Positions 58,436 through 64,000 of a stretch of 64,000 nucleotides of DNA are shown in pieces (the first letter of the stretch is position 1; each line of letters starts with the position of its first letter). The stretch comes from Bradyrhizobium liaoningense. Its GTDB lineage: Bacteria > Pseudomonadota > Alphaproteobacteria > Rhizobiales > Xanthobacteraceae. The notes below the pieces were generated by a model that saw only the letters and a list, made by a program, of their open reading frames with translations, was not told the origin of the DNA and ran no database searches. The stretch is taken from assembly GCF_018130955.1 (NCBI RefSeq), contig NZ_JAFCJM010000032.1, positions 1 through 64,000 on the forward strand, in the 5' to 3' direction. The position numbers and the translations under genes were made by a program.

Positions 58436-59358
58436 ACAAGAAGTCCAAATCGCTCGCCTCCGAACTCGACGAATTCATCACGCCGTTCCGCCACGACGGC
58501 GCGGGCAAGTTTCACCTGAAGGATCACAAGACCGATGAGAAGGGCGGGCTGGACAAGGAGACGGCGCAAGCGATCCTCGACGCCAACAAGAAGCGCCTCG
58601 TCGACTTTCAGGAAAAGCTCTACGCGCAGGACCGCTGGTCGCTGCTCCTGATCTTCCAGGGTATGGACGCCTCCGGCAAGGACAGCGCGATCAAGGCGAT
58701 CTTCGAGGGCATCAATCCGCAAGGCTGCGACGTCCATGCGTTCAAGCAGCCGACCAGCACCGAACTCGACCACGACTTTCTCTGGCGCTGTATGATCGCG
58801 CTGCCGCCACGCGGCCATATCGGCATCTTCAATCGTTCGCATTATGAAGAATGCCTGGTCACGCGCGTGCATCCGGAAATCCTCGACAAGGAGAAACTGC
58901 CTCCGAGACTCGTCACGAAGAACATCTGGCGCGAACGCTTCGAGGATATCTCCGCCGTCGAGCGCTATCTCTCGCGCAACGGCACCGTGATCCTGAAATT
59001 CTTCCTCAATGTCTCCAAGGAGGAGCAGCGCCAGCGGTTCCTGGACCGACTCGAGGAGCCCTCCAAGAACTGGAAGTTCTCCATGGGCGACATCAGCGAG
59101 CGTGCGCTGTGGCCGCGTTATCAGGCAGTGTACCAGGACATCGTTCGCCACACCGCGACGCCGTTCGCCGCCTGGTACGTCGTGCCGGCCGACCACAAAT
59201 GGTTCGCGCGCGTGGTGATCGGCTCGGTGATCGTTGCGGCCCTCGATCAGCTCGACCTGCGCTTCCCCCGAGTCGACAAGGAATCGTTGAGCGAGTTTGC
59301 GACGGTACGCAAGGCGCTGGAACAGGAAGGGAAGGGAGGCAAGAAGCGGGACAAGTGA
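58432..59358 (+). CDS. ppk2: polyphosphate kinase 2 family protein
   Basis: A 308-residue nucleotide kinase using polyphosphate as donor. The P-loop is GMDASGKDS (residues 77-85) and Walker B is FNRSHYEECLVTRVHPE (about 132-148), with the lid-like RRL/KEEQRQRFLDRLEEPSKNWKFS block near 205. By length and motifs it fits the PPK2 class I/III single-domain forms that phosphorylate ADP, GDP or AMP; the exact class is not clear. Its ATG overlaps the livM stop, an unusual link between a polyphosphate enzyme and an ABC importer. The C terminus is Lys-rich. Confidence 0.9.
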   Translation: MNKKSKSLASELDEFITPFRHDGAGKFHLKDHKTDEKGGLDKETAQAILDANKKRLVDFQEKLYAQDRWSLLLIFQGMDASGKDSAIKAIFEGINPQGCDVHAFKQPTSTELDHDFLWRCMIALPPRGHIGIFNRSHYEECLVTRVHPEILDKEKLPPRLVTKNIWRERFEDISAVERYLSRNGTVILKFFLNVSKEEQRQRFLDRLEEPSKNWKFSMGDISERALWPRYQAVYQDIVRHTATPFAAWYVVPADHKWFARVVIGSVIVAALDQLDLRFPRVDKESLSEFATVRKALEQEGKGGKKRDK

Positions 59359-59456
59359 GCGACGCCGCGCAAGCGGCTACGAAGAAGCGGCGGAAGTTTG
59401 ACCTTGCGCTTTGACCTTGCGCACCTTCTTCCGAAGGAGCGCAAGGTCGTTACGGC

Positions 59457-60347
59457 TCAGTAGCCGCGGCCCCACCAATAGCAGAAGCGCTCGACGTTGG
59501 CGGCAAGACCCGTCTCGTAATTGCTCCACTTCTCGTATTTCGGCAGCTTGATCTCCTTCATCGCGGTGTCGATGCATTTGCCGGAATCGGCCGCCTTCTT
59601 CACTTCCGCCGAGAGGTCTTCGAGATAGGCGATGTCGTCCTGGACGTCCTTCTTCGTTCCGAAGCGGCCGCCGGCTTGGGGGTGGCCGGGAATCATCCGC
59701 TCCCAGTCGAGCGCGGCGAGCTTCTTCAGCGAATCGATATATTCGAGCGGCGAGGCGTTGTCGGGAATGTTGCGGAACTGGATCGACTCGAGCGGCGCGA
59801 AATCGACGACGAAGACGAGCTTCTCCTTCGGCAGCCGCATCACCAGCGTGTTGTCGGAATGATTGCGGCCGACAAAGATCAATTCCAGCGTGGTGCCGCC
59901 GAGCGTGATCGTCTTCTTGCCGTCGACCACCTGGTCCGGCATCACGACGTCAGGCAATAGCGCATTCTGTTTCTTCAATTCGAGGAAGCGCTCCTTCGCG
60001 CGCCTATGCGCGATGAAGGTGGCGCCAAGTTCCTTGAACGGCTTGCCTCCGGCGATGTGGTCGTAGTGATGGTGGCTATAGATGACGTATTTGACAGGCT
60101 TGTCGGTGACCGCCTTGATGGCGTCGAGATAGGGTTTTGCGGGGCGCAAATAGGAGATCGGATCGGTGGCGATGACGCCCTGTGGCGTCACGATGAACAT
60201 CGACTGATGGCCGCCGTAGCGGAAGACATAGACGTTCTCTGTGCCGTCGACCTTCTTGGTCGATGTCTGCGGCGGGGTCTGCGCAGCGGCGGAGCCCACC
60301 CCGACGAAGAACGCGGCGAGAGCGGTAAGGCAACGGATCGGCTTCAT
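59457..60347 (-). CDS. exported metallo-beta-lactamase-fold hydrolase
   Basis: A 296-residue protein with a signal peptide (residues 1-23, ALAAFFVGVGSAAAQ). The MBL metal motif is SHHHYDHIAGG (about residues 93-103), giving three His and one Asp; GRNHSDN (about 157-163) supplies the next His and IPGHPQAGG the last. The MFIVTPQGVIATDPI strand is the normal start of the fold. MBL-fold hydrolases are diverse (lactamases, glyoxalases, sulfatases, quinoprotein-type partners), so the substrate is open. The ATG at 60347 is chosen; an ATG 11 codons upstream is in frame. Convergent with ppk2. Confidence 0.85.
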   Translation of the reverse strand: MKPIRCLTALAAFFVGVGSAAAQTPPQTSTKKVDGTENVYVFRYGGHQSMFIVTPQGVIATDPISYLRPAKPYLDAIKAVTDKPVKYVIYSHHHYDHIAGGKPFKELGATFIAHRRAKERFLELKKQNALLPDVVMPDQVVDGKKTITLGGTTLELIFVGRNHSDNTLVMRLPKEKLVFVVDFAPLESIQFRNIPDNASPLEYIDSLKKLAALDWERMIPGHPQAGGRFGTKKDVQDDIAYLEDLSAEVKKAADSGKCIDTAMKEIKLPKYEKWSNYETGLAANVERFCYWWGRGY

Positions 60348-60911
60348 CTGTTGATTGTCCAGCCAAGAGCGAGGGAACAAAGGAAGGAGTCGTCCACCCG
60401 GTTACAAACACTGCTGCTTCGGCTTTATTCTGCTGCGCGCAACCGGAATCGATCAAATATGGAGTCGCCACGGTAGCGCAGGCGTCGCGCGTGTCAAAGC
60501 GGCCGGATGCACGCGGAGCATCCGTCGGTAGTAGTTAAGGCATGGATCAGGCTTGAGGAACTCGTCTTCAAATCTAGCGGTTGTGCCATCGTTCCAGCTT
60601 GACAGTCTTATGGCACGGGAGGAGCATGTGCATGGTCGCCATCGGCGACGCGTAACGTCCAACCTCATGAGCAAGGGGAGGTCTATGACGCCACCTCCGC
60701 AAATCCAGCCGCGTTAAGTGCGATGGAGCTCGTTCGGATTATCGCATAGCGGCAGAAACCGCGAACGGCACGCCGGGACAAGGTTAAGCGGGCTGCATCA
60801 GTGAGGCATAGCCCCTTACCTTCCCGGCGCTGTATATTGAGTCAATTTCGCTGCCGGCGATCGCGCAGATGTTGCCGGGGCAGGCTTCCTGAACCATTCA
60901 TCTCTCCTCCT

Positions 60912-60962
60912 CGCCATCATTCCGGGACCCGCGCAGACGCGAGCGGTCCCGGGATGATGGAT
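60912..60962. repeat. palindromic repeat element
   Basis: CCATCATTCCGGGACC (60914-60929) is the inverted partner of GGTCCCGGGATGATGG (60945-60960) over 16 bases with a single T-G wobble, around a 15-base loop. Resembles REP-like palindromes found in Bradyrhizobium. Confidence 0.65.
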
Positions 60963-61023
60963 CGCGTTTGTGCACGAGTTGAAACGAAATCCTCGAACAC
61001 CCGCGCGCGGTTCCTGCGACGCA

Positions 61024-61053
61024 AAGAATACCAAGAGAAAGAATGCCAAGAGA
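61024..61053. repeat. 15-base tandem duplication
   Basis: AAGAATACCAAGAGA is followed immediately by AAGAATGCCAAGAGA, one base different, about 60 bases before the MscS start. It may be a slippage duplication in the leader; no function is evident. Confidence 0.55.
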
Positions 61054-61111
61054 ATGTCGTCGCGGTGGCAAACTTCCGACACATGACGAAGGCGAATAGC
61101 GGCAATCCGAC

Positions 61112-63502
61112 ATGACTCGTGCGCTCAGCGGTGCTGGTTCCGGTCCCGCAAGCGCTCGTATTTTTCAGGGACTCAGCGTGTCGCATAAGCTTTCCCCCGC
61201 TCTTCTGCTCGCCTGTCTCTTCTTTGCAATCTCGGCTCTCACCGGTGTCCACGCCGAGCCGCCTGCAGCAGTGCCAAATGCTTCGGCGACATTGTCGCCC
61301 GAGCAGGCGAAACAGGCGCTGGATACGCTGCAGGACGACAAGAAGCGTGCGCAGATGATCGATACGCTGCGTGCAATTGCCAGCGCCTCGGGGCAGCCGC
61401 AGGCGGTCGAGCAAAAACTACCGATACCGCTGTCGGCCGACGGTCTCGGTGCGCAGCTCCTCCTGACCGTCTCCGAGGAGATCGGCGACTTCTCGCGGCA
61501 GGTTGCCGACATCGCCCGGACGCTGACGCATTTTCCGGCGTTCTATTACTGGATCGTGCGAACGGCCGATGATCCTGCGGCCTACCATCTCCTGGTCGAG
61601 ATCGCCTGGAAGCTTGCGCTGGTGTTCGGTTGCGCCTTCGGCGCGGAGTGGGTGTTGGTCCGCCTTGTGAGGCGGCCTGTCGCATTCCTGGAAGCGCGCG
61701 TGCCGCAAGCCGTTCGCGTGCCGTCGCACGCGTTCCCGGTTGCCGAGCAGGCGTCATTAGTTGCCGCTGCGGAGCCCGAGCTGCAGCGGCGCCGCATGAG
61801 CCTCGCGCGGGCCTGGCAGTTGATGCTCCGGCTGCCCTTCGTGCTCGGGCGCCTTGCTCTCGAACTGCTGCCGGTGTTGCTGTTCACGGGTGTCTCGACG
61901 ATGCTGCTGGGAACCGAGATCGGCGATTCCCCGACCGTACGCCTCGTCATTCTGGCCGTCGTCAACGCCTACGCCCTGTCGCGCGTGTTCATTTGTGTTG
62001 CGCGGGCGCTCGCCGGGCCCTTCGGCCTGTTGCCGGCCCGGGCAGAGACTGCAGCCTATATCGAGATCTGGGCCCGGCGCATCGTCGCCGTCGGAGTATC
62101 GGGCATTGCCTTCGCGAATGTCGCGCTGCTGTTGGGGCTGCATCGGGCCGGCTATGCCGCGCTGCTGCGCATGGTGATGCTGATCGTGCATCTCTTTGTC
62201 GTCGTCATCATTCTGCAATGTCGCCGGCAGGTGGCTGAGGCCATTCGCGCACCCGCCGGCCGACAAGGAGTTGCGGCGCGAATGCGCAATCGCGTCGCCG
62301 GCCTCTGGCATTACCTTGCGATTGCGCTCGATCTCTCGCTGTGGGCGGTGTGGGCGCTGAACATCCGCAACGGCTACTCGCTGTTGCTGCGATATTTCGT
62401 CGGCACGATCGTCGTTGCGCTGGTCACACGGGTCGCCATCATCGTGACACTGAGCCTGATCGACCGGGGCTTTCGCATCAATCCGGAGATCCTCCAGCGT
62501 TTTCCGGGGCTGGAGACGCGCGCCAACCGCTACCTGCCCTTACTCCGCAAGATAGTCTCGGGCGTCATCGCCTTTATCGGCATCGTGGCCGTCCTGGAGG
62601 TGTGGGGCGTCGATGCCGTCGTCTGGTTCTATGGCGGCCAGATTGGCGGCCGGCTGCTCTCGGCGGTAGTGACGGTCGGCATCGCCGTCGTGATTGCGGC
62701 GGCGATCTGGGAAGCCAGCAACGCGCTGATGGATCACCAAGTGAACGTGCTATCGCGGGACGGGCACTATGCCCGCGCGGCGCGGCTGCGAACGTTTCAG
62801 CCGATGCTGCGCACCGTGCTGTTGTGCCTGATCGCCACCGTGGTCGGCCTCACGGCGCTCAGCGAAATCGGCGTCAACGTTGCGCCGCTGCTCGCAGGTG
62901 CCGGTATCGTCGGCATCGCCATCGGCTTCGGCTCGCAAAAACTGGTGCAGGACCTCATCACCGGCCTGTTCCTCCTGCTCGAGAACACCGTGCAGGTCGG
63001 TGATACCGTCAGCGTTTCCGGCCTGAGCGGAACGGTCGAGAACGTCTCGATCCGTACCATCCGACTGCGCGCGGGCGACGGTGCTGTGCATATCGTGCCT
63101 TTCAGCGCGGTGACGACCATCACCAATTCCAGCCGCGGCGCGGGCAATGCGTCGGTCAGCGTCAACGTCGCCTACAAGGAAGATACCGATCGCGCCGGAC
63201 AAATCCTGAAAGACATCGTCGCTGAAATGCGCCGCGAGCCCGAGTTCCGCGGTGCGATCCGCGGCGATCTCGAGCTCTGGGGCATCGACAAGGTGGACGG
63301 CGCGATGGTTTCCATCGTCGGCCAGATCCGCTGCACCGACAGCGGCCGCTGGCCGGTTCAGCGCGAGTTCAACCGGCGCATGAAACAGCGCTTCCAGGAG
63401 AGCGGGATCGAGATCGCGTCCTCTGTTCAAACCATCTTGATGCAGATTGCCCCGCCTTCGGATCTCGCGCCGAATTTGGCGCCGCGACGGGCGACCGGCT
63501 AG
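61112..63502 (+). CDS. large MscS family mechanosensitive channel
   Basis: A 796-residue inner-membrane protein. A signal-like hydrophobic stretch (LSPALLLACLFFAISALTGV, about 27-46) is followed by a periplasmic helical part (about 50-145). About 9-10 membrane segments follow, ending in the pore helix VNVAPLLAGAGIVGIAIGFGSQKLVQDLITGLFLLLE (about 588-624), the TM3 signature of MscS. The beta domain (VQVGDTVSVSGLSGTVENVSIRT) and the alpha/beta vestibule domain complete the C terminus. It should open on osmotic downshock to release solutes. Much larger than E. coli MscS (286 aa), more like the YbdG/MscM-type long channels. Alone in its transcription unit. Confidence 0.92.
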   Translation: MTRALSGAGSGPASARIFQGLSVSHKLSPALLLACLFFAISALTGVHAEPPAAVPNASATLSPEQAKQALDTLQDDKKRAQMIDTLRAIASASGQPQAVEQKLPIPLSADGLGAQLLLTVSEEIGDFSRQVADIARTLTHFPAFYYWIVRTADDPAAYHLLVEIAWKLALVFGCAFGAEWVLVRLVRRPVAFLEARVPQAVRVPSHAFPVAEQASLVAAAEPELQRRRMSLARAWQLMLRLPFVLGRLALELLPVLLFTGVSTMLLGTEIGDSPTVRLVILAVVNAYALSRVFICVARALAGPFGLLPARAETAAYIEIWARRIVAVGVSGIAFANVALLLGLHRAGYAALLRMVMLIVHLFVVVIILQCRRQVAEAIRAPAGRQGVAARMRNRVAGLWHYLAIALDLSLWAVWALNIRNGYSLLLRYFVGTIVVALVTRVAIIVTLSLIDRGFRINPEILQRFPGLETRANRYLPLLRKIVSGVIAFIGIVAVLEVWGVDAVVWFYGGQIGGRLLSAVVTVGIAVVIAAAIWEASNALMDHQVNVLSRDGHYARAARLRTFQPMLRTVLLCLIATVVGLTALSEIGVNVAPLLAGAGIVGIAIGFGSQKLVQDLITGLFLLLENTVQVGDTVSVSGLSGTVENVSIRTIRLRAGDGAVHIVPFSAVTTITNSSRGAGNASVSVNVAYKEDTDRAGQILKDIVAEMRREPEFRGAIRGDLELWGIDKVDGAMVSIVGQIRCTDSGRWPVQREFNRRMKQRFQESGIEIASSVQTILMQIAPPSDLAPNLAPRRATG

Positions 63503-63767
63503 GTCGTAATTTCCTTCTTGCGTCCGGCAGCGCTCGCCGCCCATCAAAGGGCCGAGACTGAAAAGAGGTGGCCGATCGTGACGGCCGCCGACATCAAGGC
63601 AGAATAATGCTCAAGGGATCGGCTTTTCGGTTCGCTTGAGACTGTTCTGCATCATCCTTCATCATAAGCGTTCGCTGCGGTGCGAAATCCAACGTCCTTG
63701 ATCTCCATCAAGGGCTGGCGGACAATGTTTGTCGTCAAATCAAATAAGAAACCTTTTGGGGGAATTC

Positions 63768-64000
63768 GTGAATAGACCTGATCGGGTCGATGCCCACTCA
63801 TCACCGTCCAAACCGCAGCACGGCCTGTCACTGCTGCGCGATCCCTTGCTCAACAGGGGCACCGCCTTCACCGAACAGGAGCGCGCCGCGCTCGGACTGC
63901 GTGGCCTGTTGCCGCCCTGCGTGCTCACCATGCAGACCCAGGCGGATCGTGTGCTGACCAATTTGCGCATGCTGCCGACCGATCTCGAGAAATACGTGGC
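63768..64000 (+). CDS. maeA: NAD-dependent malic enzyme, N-terminal part (cut by the window edge)
   Basis: Only the first 77 codons are present, starting from GTG at 63768 with a GGGGGA site five bases upstream. LSLLRDPLLNRGTAFTEQER, then LGLRGLLPPCVLTMQTQADRV and DLEKYV match the opening of NAD-dependent malic enzymes (malate to pyruvate and CO2). The rest of the gene lies outside the window, so cofactor preference and any C-terminal domain cannot be seen. Confidence 0.85.
   Translation, partial: MNRPDRVDAHSSPSKPQHGLSLLRDPLLNRGTAFTEQERAALGLRGLLPPCVLTMQTQADRVLTNLRMLPTDLEKYV

Larger units (their letters stand above)
60348..61111. other. 764-base interval between MBL and MscS genes without a supported gene
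   Basis: Small frames of up to about 100 codons occur on both strands, but none has a good ribosome site, a recognisable domain or consistent composition. The interval holds a palindromic repeat (60912-60962) and a short tandem duplication (61024-61053), and must contain the promoter of the mechanosensitive channel gene. Confidence 0.55.

Noticed and set aside
60591..60720. Short frame with a GGGGAGG ribosome site at about 60680
   Set aside because: Only 10 codons (MTPPPQIQPR) with no gene behind it to be regulated.
1..64000. tRNA and rRNA genes, CRISPR arrays, insertion sequences, phage genes
   Set aside because: No cloverleaf, 16S/23S signature, regularly spaced repeat or transposase/integrase motif was recognised by eye; a dedicated search was not possible.

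Overview
The window looks like chromosomal DNA of an alphaproteobacterium of the Bradyrhizobium/Rhodopseudomonas group. This is inferred from the high-GC codon use, a split (circularly permuted) tmRNA gene next to a gene for an alphaproteobacterial SspB adaptor, an RHH/DUF4169 gene pair, orphan ABC_sub_bind proteins, a tripartite tricarboxylate transporter, and palindromic intergenic repeats of the kind scattered through Rhizobiales genomes. No rRNA, tRNA, CRISPR array, prophage or transposase was recognised.

Layout. 0-6.4 kb: two orphan periplasmic binding proteins, a GAF-cyclase, a cupin protein, a GNAT acetyltransferase and an MFS transporter. 6.6-12.0 kb: a stretch that looks less GC-rich, with a tight minus-strand cluster (HTH-like protein, class I glutamine-amidotransferase hydrolase, exported M23 peptidase, Tat-exported D-amino-acid-oxidase-like flavoprotein) and a small cyclase. 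The oxidase carries the family's usual C-terminal segment in front of its FAD-binding motif, so it appears circularly permuted; this is the most unusual object in the window. 12-16 kb: GST, a lytic transglycosylase, a membrane protein and a lipoprotein hydrolase. 16-22 kb: feoAB with a possible Irr-type site, RHH/DUF4169, fumC, sspB and the two-piece tmRNA. 22-25.7 kb: a tctBAC-type carboxylate transporter. 25.8-31.8 kb: thyA, a GNAT gene, folA, hflK, hflC, a DUF2065 gene and a Deg-family protease, a membrane protein quality-control and folate block. 32-36 kb: serB, an uncharacterised exported c-type cytochrome, and miaA. 36-42.8 kb: branched-chain amino acid synthesis (leader peptide and attenuator, ilvI, a threonine-dehydratase-like gene, ilvH, a methyltransferase, EamA and LysE exporters, ilvC). 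43.3-47.4 kb: a frameshifted SDR gene, a ferric-reductase-like membrane protein facing a TetR regulator across two operator-like repeats, and an alkaline-phosphatase-fold (sulfatase/LTA-synthase-like) membrane enzyme. 47.4-59.4 kb: three ABC importers of different classes (OpuC-like with fused permease and binding protein, NitT/TauT-like, LivFGHM-like), the last ending in an overlapping polyphosphate kinase 2 gene. 59.4-64 kb: an exported metallo-beta-lactamase-fold protein, a large MscS channel, and the first 77 codons of an NAD-malic enzyme gene cut by the window edge.

The genes are mostly core metabolism and transport. Isoleucine, leucine and valine supply links the threonine-dehydratase-like gene, ilvI, ilvH and ilvC. 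Proteolysis and rescue link hflKC, degP, ssrA and sspB. Cell-wall turnover is represented by the transglycosylase and the M23/oxidase cluster. All function calls come from reading motifs by eye; no database search was run.
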